A DNA stretch of 15,697 nt from JBGTLW01 sp041743835 (lineage in GTDB: Bacteria; Planctomycetota; Phycisphaerae; Phycisphaerales; Phycisphaeraceae): positions 1 to 15,697 of the forward strand of contig JBGTLW010000137.1 of NCBI GenBank assembly GCA_041743835.1, written 5' to 3'. The notes beneath the pieces were generated by a model. It did not search any database and was not told the origin of the DNA. It saw only the letters and a program-made list of their open reading frames with translations. The position numbers and the translations under genes are program-made. The stretch's first letter is position 1; each line of letters begins with the position of its first letter. This document shows, piece by piece, positions 1 through 7,053 of this stretch.

Positions 1-1
1 C

Positions 2-184
2 AAGGGCAGGGACATCCATGTCACCACTCCCAAATCAGGGGTTAAACTGTCGCGTGGCCACGCGGTCCGGTCGATGCACAAAGAATCGGCCAAACCCACC
101 GCAGCCGAAGAATCAAGGGCGATAAATGTCTTTGCCCTGGCTCAAACCCGAGAACGTCTGGACAAGCCCCAGCCGATTGACTAA
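2..184 (+). CDS. C-terminal end of an unidentified protein (partial)
   Basis: One frame is open from the window edge to a TAA at 182-184 and gives 60 residues ending in Asp-Lys-Pro-Gln-Pro-Ile-Asp. The other two plus frames hit stops in this stretch. The segment is hydrophilic and rich in Lys, Arg, Ser and Thr, with no membrane segment and no motif I recognise. The true start lies upstream of the window. It is followed by about 105 bases without a gene before the next plus-strand gene, so the two may or may not share a transcript. The function is unknown; coding status rests only on the open frame and its codon-like composition. Confidence 0.45.
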   Translation, partial: KGRDIHVTTPKSGVKLSRGHAVRSMHKESAKPTAAEESRAINVFALAQTRERLDKPQPID

Positions 185-217
185 AGTCGGGCATCAACGA
201 CCGCAGGGAGGGGCTGA

Positions 218-255
218 TCACTCGGTTTAGTGACGGCTCAGGGGCTTGTTTTTCT
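218..255 (+). terminator. weak hairpin followed by T-rich tract, possible terminator
   Basis: TCACT at 218-222 pairs with AGTGA at 229-233 around a six-base loop. A T-rich stretch (TGTTTTTCTTATT) begins about 14 bases later, at 247. The stem is short and the T tract is displaced, so this is only a tentative terminator for the gene ending at 184. It could equally lie in the leader of the next gene. Confidence 0.2.
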
Positions 256-290
256 TATTCCGATTTTTCGACTTTCGAGGGTTCGACAAC

Positions 291-1490
291 GTGAACATGA
301 CCACCCCACGACGCACCGTGCGCAGTTGTACGCGCTTGACCTATGCCCGGCCCGCGCTTTGCTTGACGCTCTTCCTGGCCATGCTCATCCCCGCTGCGCC
401 CTTGCTTGCGCAGAGCGCAGGCGGGGTCACCATGACCGGGCGGGCGGAGGACCTGTGGCAGGGCCAGTCGCGCATCTTCCGCGCGCAGTTCTTTGAGTTT
501 GAGGGCACCTACCACCAGCTCAAGCACATCGACCGGGGCGAGAAGAACAGCCTGCCCTACACCCGCGCCGACCTGGTCGCACCGAAGCTGTCCATGAATT
601 GGTTGGCCCGCGCACCGATCGGCTGGGTCGCGCAGGACAAGCAGCTAAGCCCCGACAAAGACGATGTGGCGTATGCGCTTAACGTGCTGCCCGCCCTCAA
701 GCGCGGGCACTTCGGGCACATCTATGCCGCCACCAAGGTGGAGTCCATCAGCCCCACCGTGCACACAGTCACCGGCATCGAGTTGATCGACACCGCGGCG
801 CTGGAGCGCGACCGTGCCGCCTCCCTCCGCAAGGTGTCGCTGGAGAGCAGCAGACTGCACCAGCTCAACCTCTCCGCGGACCAGATCAATAATTACCTGT
901 TCCGCTACCGCGATATGATCGTGGAATTGCAGGACGGGCTGCCGGCCGACCCGATCGTGATGGTCGGGTTCAGCGAGTTTGAAGGCAGAAACCCCGGCGT
1001 TCAGGCCAGGGGGCCCTTCCACGTCGCGATCATCGACCGTGGCCGGGGCACGCTCGAAGCCATCTCGATGAAGCTGGTGAAGCCCGGCCTCACGGAGCGG
1101 CAATTCATCATGATGCTCGAATCGCGCGGCAAGAGTAAGGAGGAGTTCAGCGCGCTGATCGTCGAGGCGGTGGACAGCGGGCTAAGCATCGCCGAGCGTA
1201 ATCGCGCGATCATGCGTTACCTGGATGACTACGACCCCAAGATGCTGAACAATAAGCAGCCCGAGAAGAAGGGGCCCACCGGCCCATCATTGGCGTCCAA
1301 AGATGCGACAGGACCCACCGATGGGGACGGGTCGGAAGAGCCCAATCCCGAACCCATCGCCACCGTCGCCTCCGCCAGACCCAAGCCGAGCCTCACCACC
1401 TACCGCGATGACGGCACCGAGGGCAAGTGGCCGGCGAGCGTTGAGGGTGACCAAGATGATTCAAGCATTTTTGATTTTGGGAGGGAGTGA
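291..1490 (+). CDS. exported protein of unknown function
   Basis: The reading frame encodes about 399 residues. The start is uncertain. A GTG at 291 has GAGG (277-280) ten bases upstream, an ATG lies at 297, and the frame is open back to a TTG at 246. From the ATG, the first 38 residues form a classic signal peptide: several Arg, a hydrophobic stretch around Ala-Leu-Cys-Leu-Thr-Leu-Phe-Leu-Ala-Met-Leu, and probable cleavage after Leu-Leu-Ala. The mature part is mixed alpha/beta in character and soluble. The last 70 or so residues are low-complexity, rich in Pro, Gly, Asp, Ser and Lys, and probably disordered. I recognise no domain or catalytic motif. It converges on atpD with 68 bases between the stops. 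It is probably periplasmic or surface-exposed by its signal peptide; nothing shows its role. Confidence 0.8.
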   Translation: MNMTTPRRTVRSCTRLTYARPALCLTLFLAMLIPAAPLLAQSAGGVTMTGRAEDLWQGQSRIFRAQFFEFEGTYHQLKHIDRGEKNSLPYTRADLVAPKLSMNWLARAPIGWVAQDKQLSPDKDDVAYALNVLPALKRGHFGHIYAATKVESISPTVHTVTGIELIDTAALERDRAASLRKVSLESSRLHQLNLSADQINNYLFRYRDMIVELQDGLPADPIVMVGFSEFEGRNPGVQARGPFHVAIIDRGRGTLEAISMKLVKPGLTERQFIMMLESRGKSKEEFSALIVEAVDSGLSIAERNRAIMRYLDDYDPKMLNNKQPEKKGPTGPSLASKDATGPTDGDGSEEPNPEPIATVASARPKPSLTTYRDDGTEGKWPASVEGDQDDSSIFDFGRE

Positions 1491-1497
1491 TGGAGGC

Positions 1498-1518
1498 CCC
1501 ACCCCCGGAGGGGGTGGG
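1498..1518. terminator. perfect GC hairpin between convergent genes
   Basis: CCCACCCCC (1498-1506) and GGGGGTGGG (1510-1518) form a perfect nine-pair stem with a GGA loop, placed 7 bases after the stop of the exported-protein gene. It has no T tract on either side, so it is not a canonical rho-independent terminator. It could act as an RNA 3'-end stabiliser or assist termination for either convergent gene. Confidence 0.45.
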
Positions 1519-1557
1519 CGTTGGGGGGTGGGGTGGGGTATGAGGGGTGAGCGGGGG
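1510..1557 (+). other. G-rich tract, G-quadruplex candidate (C-rich on atpD sense strand)
   Basis: The plus strand carries G runs at 1510-1514, 1516-1518, 1523-1528, 1530-1533, 1535-1538, 1543-1546 and 1553-1557 with loops of 1-6 bases, well beyond the minimum for an intramolecular G-quadruplex. On the minus strand, the same bases are a C-rich, G-poor stretch starting just after the atpD stop. That resembles the loading region used by Rho. Both readings are inferences from base composition. Confidence 0.5.
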
Positions 1558-1558
1558 A

Positions 1559-3004
<1,446 letters not shown>

Positions 3005-3037
3005 ATCAACATTCCTTACGTAAAAAGTTATCCAACA

Positions 3038-3049
3038 CCCCCCCCCCCC
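3038..3049. repeat. C12 homopolymer in the atpD leader
   Basis: Twelve consecutive C on the plus strand (G12 in the atpD sense strand) lie about 33 bases upstream of the atpD start and 20 bases upstream of its ribosome site. Such a run is prone to replication slippage or sequencing length error. It directly abuts the palindrome at 3050-3075. Confidence 0.9.
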
Positions 3050-3075
3050 GTTTAGCCGCGGGCTTCCGCCCGCGC
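3050..3075. repeat. REP-like palindrome, copy 1 (GTTTAGC-flanked)
   Basis: GTTTAGC (3050-3056) leads into CGCGGGC (3057-3063), loop TTCC, then GCCCGCG (3068-3074), a perfect seven-pair stem. In the atpD sense direction the loop reads GGAA, a GNRA-type tetraloop. A related element lies at 5237-5262, with the same GTTTAGC flank and adjoining C-rich run. This suggests a dispersed palindrome family; here it lies in the leader or promoter region of atpD. Confidence 0.75.
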
Positions 3076-3138
3076 TCTCTTCCCTCCTCCGCACCAGCCC
3101 CCGCAGTCTACCCCCCTCCACCCCCACGGCAAATCTCA

Positions 3139-3159
3139 TATATCCATTTCAGATATACT
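3139..3159 (+). promoter_or_regulatory. ATATC/GATAT operator-like site and -10 of padR
   Basis: TATATC (3139-3144) and GATATA (3152-3157) form an inverted repeat with a 7-base spacer. TATACT (3154-3159), overlapping the right half, is a good -10 hexamer for the PadR gene starting at 3194. I see no convincing -35. PadR-family proteins commonly repress their own promoters through AT-rich inverted repeats, so self-regulation is a reasonable inference. Confidence 0.4.
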
Positions 3160-3193
3160 GGCCCTCGTCCACCCCCGCGCGAGAATACCAACC

Positions 3194-3577
3194 TTGCCCG
3201 AACCCGCCACCCAACTCCACGATGACCTGGCCAAAGTGAGCCTGCCGCTGCTGGTCCTGGCGGTGCTCGCGGATGGGCCACGCTATGGCTACGCCCTGCA
3301 AAGACGGGTTCACGCGCAGGCGGGCGCGGCCGTGCCATGGTCCCGGCTTTACCCGCTTTTGCACGATCTGGAGGCCCAGGGCCTGATTTTGGCGTCATGG
3401 GAGGCGACCACCGGCCGTCGGCGGAAGTGGTACACCCTCACCGAGCCGGGCCACGCCAGATTTCGCCGGGAAGCCGCGGCATGGTCCGCATCGTTGGCCA
3501 GGCTCCAGGCCGTGGTCCTGCCCGCGGTAAGGCGCTCCGCCAGCCTCCGATCGCCATCAACAGAGCCGCGACCGTAA
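3194..3577 (+). CDS. PadR-family transcriptional regulator
   Basis: A 127-residue DNA-binding protein of the PadR winged-helix family. The family pattern spans most of the chain: hydrophobic Leu-Val-Leu-Ala-Val-Leu, then Gly-Pro-Arg-Tyr-Gly-Tyr-Ala-Leu (about 28-35), the recognition-helix region Ser-Arg-Leu-Tyr-Pro-Leu-Leu-His-Asp-Leu-Glu (about 50-60), and the wing Gly-Arg-Arg-Arg-Lys-Trp-Tyr-Thr-Leu-Thr. The start is TTG at 3194; no other start codon is available just upstream, and the ribosome site (GAGA, 3181-3184) is weak. The last residues, Thr-Glu-Pro-Arg-Pro, and the TAA stop lie inside the left arm of the palindrome at 3560-3636. That insertion may therefore have reshaped the C-terminus. 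Its targets are unknown; candidates are its own promoter and the desaturase downstream. Confidence 0.9.
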   Translation: MPEPATQLHDDLAKVSLPLLVLAVLADGPRYGYALQRRVHAQAGAAVPWSRLYPLLHDLEAQGLILASWEATTGRRRKWYTLTEPGHARFRREAAAWSASLARLQAVVLPAVRRSASLRSPSTEPRP

Positions 3578-3636
3578 GGGAGCGGTCCCACTGCACACGG
3601 GGGAAGGCAATCGCTCCCTCACGGTCGCGGCTCTGT
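3560..3636. repeat. 77-bp interrupted palindrome overlapping the padR stop
   Basis: Arms at 3560-3586 and 3610-3636 are inverted copies matching at 25 of 27 bases by eye, with a 23-base spacer. Each arm contains the core AGCCGCGACCGT. The left arm encodes the last codons and stop of padR; the right arm lies between padR and the desaturase. From memory, similar AGCCGCGACCGT palindromes recur in planctomycete genomes, which I could not check here. The transcript would fold into a very stable hairpin, possibly acting as a terminator or 3' stabiliser for padR. Confidence 0.85.
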
Positions 3637-3678
3637 CGAGGCTGCGGGCGTGACACTCGCGGTTCAGTTAGTGTCCTG

Positions 3679-3710
3679 ATATCTTTTGTGCCTGCGGGCT
3701 GCTAAGATAT
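3679..3710 (+). promoter_or_regulatory. ATATCTT/AAGATAT inverted repeat, candidate desaturase promoter
   Basis: ATATCTT (3679-3685) and AAGATAT (3704-3710) are perfect inverted repeats 18 bases apart. TAAGAT at 3703-3708 could be a -10 element, about 75 bases upstream of the desaturase start. No good -35 is visible. The ATATC/GATAT core matches that at 3139-3157 before padR, hinting at a common regulator. Confidence 0.3.
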
Positions 3711-3783
3711 GAACCATCGAGCCGTGTCGGTCCGATGATTCTCCGGGCCGATCAGTTCTCCACTTACGCACGAGAGCACCCGA

Positions 3784-4752
3784 ATGACGACTCCCATAGA
3801 GCCGGCAGCACAGACCCCACACCGCGGCGGCATCGACTGGCGCAACCTTAACTGGTACGTCATCATCGCCATCGCGTCCATGCACCTGGCCGCGGCCTTC
3901 GCGGTCTTCCCCCAACTGTTCTCCTGGAGCGGGTTGGCGATCTTCGTCTTCATGTTCTGGGTTACCGGCGGGGTGGGGATCACCCTCTGCTACCACCGCC
4001 TGCTCACCCACCGATCCTTCAAAACCCCCAAGTGGTTCGAGTACTTCCTCACCGCCTGCGGCTGCCTCGCCTGGCAGGGCGGACCCATCACTTGGGTCGG
4101 CACACACCGCCTCCACCACAAGCACTCCGACCACGACAACGACCCCCACTCCCCGCAGCACGGCTTCACCTGGGCCCACATCACCTGGACCCTCCACAAC
4201 AAGCTCGAAGGCATCGTCGCGCACGAGGCTGCGAAAGACCTGCTCCGTGACAAAGGTATGGTCCTGCTCGATCGGTTCTTCTGGGTGCCCCAGGCTTTTG
4301 TCGCTGCGGCTCTGCTGGGCGTCGGTTGGGCCATCGGCGGGATGTGGCTGGGCCTGAGCTGGGTGGTCTGGGGCGTTGCGCTCCGCACCGTGGCTGTGTT
4401 CCACACCACCTGGTTCGTCAATTCCGCCACCCACACCTGGGGCTACCGCAACTACAAGCGCACCGGCGAACAATCCACCAACCTCTGGTGGGTCGCGCTC
4501 CTGTCCTTCGGCGAGGGCTGGCACAACAACCACCACGCACTGCCCCGCTCCGCGGCGCACGGCCTGCGGTGGTTCGAGTTCGACCTGACCTGGATGACCA
4601 TCCGCGCCCTGTCGCTGGTCGGCCTGGCGAAGGATGTCGTGCTGCCCCGCGCGGACCAGATGCCCCGGGCCGAGCGAGCCATCTACCTCGCCAAGCAAGC
4701 CCCGGCCGTGGGCGCTGCGCCCCCGCTGGGAACCCGCGCCGCAGCGAAGTAA
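3784..4752 (+). CDS. acyl-CoA desaturase (membrane fatty acid desaturase)
   Basis: A 322-residue integral-membrane di-iron enzyme that introduces a double bond into acyl chains, most like the stearoyl-CoA delta-9 group. The three histidine boxes are present and well spaced: HRLLTH (71-76), HRLHH (108-112) and HNNHH (247-251). The Gly-Glu-Gly-Trp preceding the third box is typical. Hydrophobic segments at about 24-63 and 164-210 fit the four-helix topology. GAGAG (3772-3776) lies 7 bases before the ATG. The gene follows padR on the same strand, with a large palindrome between them, so it may be separately transcribed. Regio-specificity cannot be read from the sequence; the likely role is adjusting membrane fluidity. 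Electron donors are not encoded nearby. Confidence 0.93.
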   Translation: MTTPIEPAAQTPHRGGIDWRNLNWYVIIAIASMHLAAAFAVFPQLFSWSGLAIFVFMFWVTGGVGITLCYHRLLTHRSFKTPKWFEYFLTACGCLAWQGGPITWVGTHRLHHKHSDHDNDPHSPQHGFTWAHITWTLHNKLEGIVAHEAAKDLLRDKGMVLLDRFFWVPQAFVAAALLGVGWAIGGMWLGLSWVVWGVALRTVAVFHTTWFVNSATHTWGYRNYKRTGEQSTNLWWVALLSFGEGWHNNHHALPRSAAHGLRWFEFDLTWMTIRALSLVGLAKDVVLPRADQMPRAERAIYLAKQAPAVGAAPPLGTRAAAK

Positions 4753-4771
4753 TCCCCTGCTTGAATCGTCA

Positions 4772-4825
4772 TTTAGCGACGCGATTGAGCGCGGCGGTTG
4801 AGCGACGCGGGGCTTGACAGCCCCG
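4772..4825. repeat. tandem TTGAGCGACGCG-like units plus hairpin
   Basis: Three imperfect units start at 4772 (TTTAGCGACGCG), 4785 (TTGAGCGCGGCGG) and 4798 (TTGAGCGACGCGG). CGGGGCT (4808-4814) then pairs with AGCCCCG (4819-4825) around a TGAC loop, followed by GCTA. The hairpin lies between the desaturase stop and the convergent small gene. It lacks a T tract, so it is classed as a REP-like repeat, although it could help end desaturase transcription. Confidence 0.5.
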
Positions 4826-4864
4826 GCTATACACCTATCGACATGGTTTAGCCATCACTGCCGA

Positions 4865-5086
4865 TTAACGCAGCGCGGCGGCGAGGCGTTCGACGGCAAC
4901 TCTGGTCCGGGCCTCGGTTTCATAACGGCCATCCTCGATCATCGCCCGGCAGCGAAGCACCAATTCCATGCGAATAGCGGGTGTCGCGCTAACTCCCGTT
5001 TTTGCTGGGGGTTGCGGAGGGGTGCAGGCTTCGAGCAGGGCCTCGAAGGACTCGGTGTACGTCAAATCCGCCAGCATGACATTCAT
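4865..5086 (-). CDS. small FlgM-like protein (possible anti-sigma factor)
   Basis: A 73-residue protein. The ATG at 5086 is chosen because AAGGAG (5095-5100) lies exactly 8 bases upstream, one of the best ribosome sites in the window; longer versions of the frame run through repeat sequence and look non-coding. Residues 1-30 are variable with a Pro-rich linker. Residues 39-73 (Arg-Met-Glu-Leu-Val ... Ile-Glu-Asp-Gly-Arg-Tyr-Glu-Thr ... Ala-Val-Glu-Arg-Leu-Ala) resemble the C-terminal half of FlgM, the antagonist of the flagellar sigma factor, whose pattern is Val-x-x-Ile-x-x-Gly-x-Tyr followed by an amphipathic helix. No flagellar gene is nearby. The resemblance is short, so the functional assignment is tentative; the gene itself is well supported. 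Confidence 0.7.
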   Translation of the reverse strand: MNVMLADLTYTESFEALLEACTPPQPPAKTGVSATPAIRMELVLRCRAMIEDGRYETEARTRVAVERLAAALR

Positions 5087-5110
5087 CGTGCACACTCCTT
5101 TGTGCTGTCC

Positions 5111-5130
5111 AGCCAGCCCATAGGCCGGCT
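5111..5130. promoter_or_regulatory. 20-bp near-palindrome in the leader of the FlgM-like gene
   Basis: The 20 bases from 5111 to 5130 read almost the same on both strands (AGCCAGCCCA / TAGGCCGGCT, two mismatched pairs). They lie about 10 bases upstream of the ribosome site of the small FlgM-like gene. It could be an operator or an RNA hairpin controlling access to the ribosome site. I see no clear promoter hexamers, although an AT-rich stretch lies at 5177-5212. Confidence 0.25.
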
Positions 5131-5236
5131 CTTGCGTGCTACCCATACGAATAGCAAACATCGACCAAACACACATCTTTGCATTGAATATTTTGTGGAA
5201 AAATTGGGGATTACGCCGCACCCCCTCCCCCTCCCC

Positions 5237-5262
5237 GTTTAGCGCCGGGCGTCCGCCCGCGC
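5237..5262. repeat. REP-like palindrome, copy 2 (GTTTAGC-flanked)
   Basis: GTTTAGC (5237-5243) is followed by a stem closing with CGGGC (5246-5250), loop GTCC and GCCCG (5255-5259), extended past a one-base bulge by GCG/CGC. The left side is a C-rich run (5221-5236, CCCCCTCCCCCTCCCC), as in copy 1 at 3038-3075. It sits 12 bases beyond the stop of the CoA-binding protein gene. Confidence 0.7.
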
Positions 5263-5273
5263 GTTCCCCCCAC

Positions 5274-5702
5274 TCAATCCCCCTCCCGGAACCCCAGCAC
5301 GACAAGCAAACACGCATCCCCCGCGATCACGCTCATGCCCGCCGCCCTCCCGATCGCGACCGCCTCGGGCGACTGCGCGCCGGGCTGCATCCAGGCGTGG
5401 CGGATGCCCAACTCCACCGCCTCCCGCATCACAGCCTCGGTCACGCGGGGCGGGGTCACGATGGAGATCGCTTCCGGGGCACCCTGCAGCTCCAGCGTCG
5501 CGGTCGTCAGGTCCGGGTACGCCACCAACCCCTCGACCGTGCCGCCCGCCCGGTTCACCGCAGCCACCTCCCGCCCCGCCTGCTGGTAGCACCGCAGCAC
5601 CTTGTTCCCAAACTTCGCGCGGTCGGCCGAGGCCCCGACCACCGCGAACACCCGGCTCGCCAAAAACGCCTCGACCCGAGATTGCAAAGCTGTACTCATC
5701 AT
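5274..5702 (-). CDS. CoA-binding protein (YccU-type Rossmann domain)
   Basis: A 142-residue single-domain protein of the CoA-binding family (CoA_binding_2 type). The N-terminal Rossmann signature Val-Phe-Ala-Val-Val-Gly-Ala-Ser (about 18-25) is followed by Lys-Phe-Gly-Asn-Lys-Val, then a central Tyr-Pro-Asp-Leu region, Ile-Ser-Ile-Val-Thr-Pro-Pro, and a C-terminal Trp-Met-Gln-Pro-Gly-Ala segment with Asp-Ala-Cys-Leu near the end, all typical. Two adjacent ATGs are possible; AAGG is 4 bases before the first and 7 before the second (5699), so the second may be used. It begins 26 bases after the stop of the oxidoreductase upstream on the same strand, suggesting co-transcription. The cellular function of this family is not well defined. 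Confidence 0.88.
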   Translation of the reverse strand: MMSTALQSRVEAFLASRVFAVVGASADRAKFGNKVLRCYQQAGREVAAVNRAGGTVEGLVAYPDLTTATLELQGAPEAISIVTPPRVTEAVMREAVELGIRHAWMQPGAQSPEAVAIGRAAGMSVIAGDACLLVVLGFREGD

Positions 5703-5728
5703 GCGGCCTTGGGTGTGTGAATATCGGT

Positions 5729-6766
5729 CTAGCGGCTGCTCTTAAGGCGGTTGGCGATGGCGTCATCGGTGGCGGTGCGGGCGATGCGGGTGACTTCGAT
5801 GGCCTGCTCGGCGGTGCAGAGCATCTCGCCGATCTCCCCTTCACGCAGGGCCCGCTCGAACGCCTCGTACATCCCGTGGAAGTTTTTTTCCTCGTAGTAG
5901 GGCAGCGCGTGGGTGCCGAACTGGTTGCGCATCTCGAAGTGAGAGAAGTTTCGGTCGTAACGGATCATGCCGTTGGTCCCGATGATCTCGTAGACGAACT
6001 TGGAGATGCTGTCCCGCGTGGTGTGGCCGTAGGAATACGAGATCTCGACCATGGTGTGCGCCCCGGACTCGTGGTCCATGTGCAGGTACATGTGGTCGGG
6101 TGCCTCGTACTCATCGACCCACACGCCGTGGCTCTGGAATCGTGCGACCTCGCTGCCGGTCCACCAGCGTGCGAGGTCGATCTGGTGGGTGCCACAATCG
6201 ACCATGGGCCCGCCCTCGTGCATGCGTCCTTCCCGGCGGGGATCGATGACCCAGTGGTCGGGCCGGTTGTGCGGGTCTGGGCGGTAGTACTTGCCGTGGC
6301 AATCCCAGTTATAGACAAGCCGCATCGACCGCACATCACCGATGACCCCCTCACGGATCATGCGGTGGATCTCCAGCGCGCAGGGGCTGAAGCGGTAGCA
6401 GAAGCCCACCGCCAGAAAGGCCTTGGCCCTCTTCATCGCGGCGATCATCTTCCTGCCCTGCGACGGGGTCATCGCCAAAGGCTTCTCGCAGAGCACCGGC
6501 AGCGCCCGCTTCGCGCAGTCCAGCACGTTCTGCAGGTGCGCGGGCGCGGGCGACGTGATGACCACCGCATCCAGCCCCGAGTCGAGAAACAGATCGGGGT
6601 CGGTGTAGCGTCTGGCCACACCATAGCGGTCAGCCTCGCGGTGGAGGTTGATGGGGTTGGGGTCGTAGAGCGCCGCGATGCTAAGCCCGGGGGTATCGTG
6701 GATCGCCGGCAGGTGGCCGTAGGACGCGACGACGCCGCAGCCCATCAGGCCGATTCGCAATGTCAT
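5729..6766 (-). CDS. Gfo/Idh/MocA-family NAD(P)-dependent oxidoreductase
   Basis: A 345-residue dehydrogenase of the glucose-fructose oxidoreductase / inositol dehydrogenase family. It has an N-terminal Rossmann fold with Gly-Cys-Gly (9-11), the signature Glu-Lys-Pro (94-96) whose Lys is a family hallmark, and a C-terminal substrate domain carrying Asp-Cys-Gly-Thr-His-Gln-Ile-Asp (190-197). His194 is the probable catalytic residue. The ATG at 6766 is chosen because GGAG lies 10 bases upstream and the Rossmann strand starts immediately; the frame is open further upstream but without family features. No signal peptide is present, so it is cytoplasmic. The substrate is probably a sugar or cyclitol, not determinable here. 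The CoA-binding protein gene follows closely. Confidence 0.92.
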   Translation of the reverse strand: MTLRIGLMGCGVVASYGHLPAIHDTPGLSIAALYDPNPINLHREADRYGVARRYTDPDLFLDSGLDAVVITSPAPAHLQNVLDCAKRALPVLCEKPLAMTPSQGRKMIAAMKRAKAFLAVGFCYRFSPCALEIHRMIREGVIGDVRSMRLVYNWDCHGKYYRPDPHNRPDHWVIDPRREGRMHEGGPMVDCGTHQIDLARWWTGSEVARFQSHGVWVDEYEAPDHMYLHMDHESGAHTMVEISYSYGHTTRDSISKFVYEIIGTNGMIRYDRNFSHFEMRNQFGTHALPYYEEKNFHGMYEAFERALREGEIGEMLCTAEQAIEVTRIARTATDDAIANRLKSSR

Positions 6767-6913
6767 AGTCAAGGGTCTCCGTGCTGGCGGGCCATGATAG
6801 CGTTCTATCGTGGCTGTGGGGCCGGGTTTTCCTTGCCTTAAGCCGTGAAACACTGAATCACGGGCAGCAGCAACCACCTGGAGCCGGGGTTCCGTGGGTT
6901 CCGATGTTCCGGG

Positions 6914-6989
6914 GGGTGCCACACCTCGGCGAAGCCGATGTGTGCTTCGATGCCGTCACACATCAGCCTGCGGCTGAGGTGTGGCACCC
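6914..6989. repeat. 76-bp nested palindrome
   Basis: GGGTGCCACACCTC (6914-6927) is perfectly complementary to 6976-6989. Inside, GATGTGTG (6937-6944) pairs with CACACATC (6957-6964). Between outer and inner stems, each arm holds its own tiny hairpin: GGC-GAA-GCC on the left and AGCC-TGC-GGCT on the right. The result is a cruciform-like, branched fold with a 12-base apical loop. It lies in the 287-base gap between the dehydrogenase and oxidoreductase genes, which otherwise contains no gene I can support. Confidence 0.85.
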
Positions 6990-7011
6990 GGCTCGGCGAG
7001 GAAGATAAAGC

Positions 7012-7033
7012 CCGGCGAGGCGTAGCTCGCCGG
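7012..7033. repeat. REP-like palindrome downstream of the SDR gene
   Basis: CCGGCGAG (7012-7019) and CTCGCCGG (7026-7033) form a perfect eight-pair stem around GCGTAG, followed by CTA. On the minus strand it comes about 20 bases after the dehydrogenase stop and is followed by CTTTATCTT, so it may double as a weak terminator. A smaller CCCC-GAGT-GGGG hairpin (7042-7053) directly abuts the stop codon. Confidence 0.7.
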
Positions 7034-7053
7034 CTAGGGTGCCCCGAGTGGGG

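Noticed and set aside
3005..3139. 45-codon N-terminal extension of atpD
   Set aside because: It runs through the G12 run and a palindrome, is Gly/Arg-rich, and a good ribosome site favours the start at 3004.
3664..4698. Long minus-strand open frame (344 codons) opposite the desaturase
   Set aside because: It is antisense to a gene with all three histidine boxes. Its translation is Gly/Val/Glu/Asp-biased with no family features, as expected from the opposite strand of GC-rich coding DNA.
5087..5317. Upstream extension of the small FlgM-like gene
   Set aside because: The extended frame crosses the REP-like palindrome and the end of the CoA-binding gene; AAGGAG clearly marks 5086 as the start.
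5717..6841. Long plus-strand open frame (374 codons) opposite the Gfo/Idh oxidoreductase
   Set aside because: Same reason: the minus strand encodes intact Rossmann and Glu-Lys-Pro motifs, while this frame is Val/Asp/Gly/His-rich without motifs.
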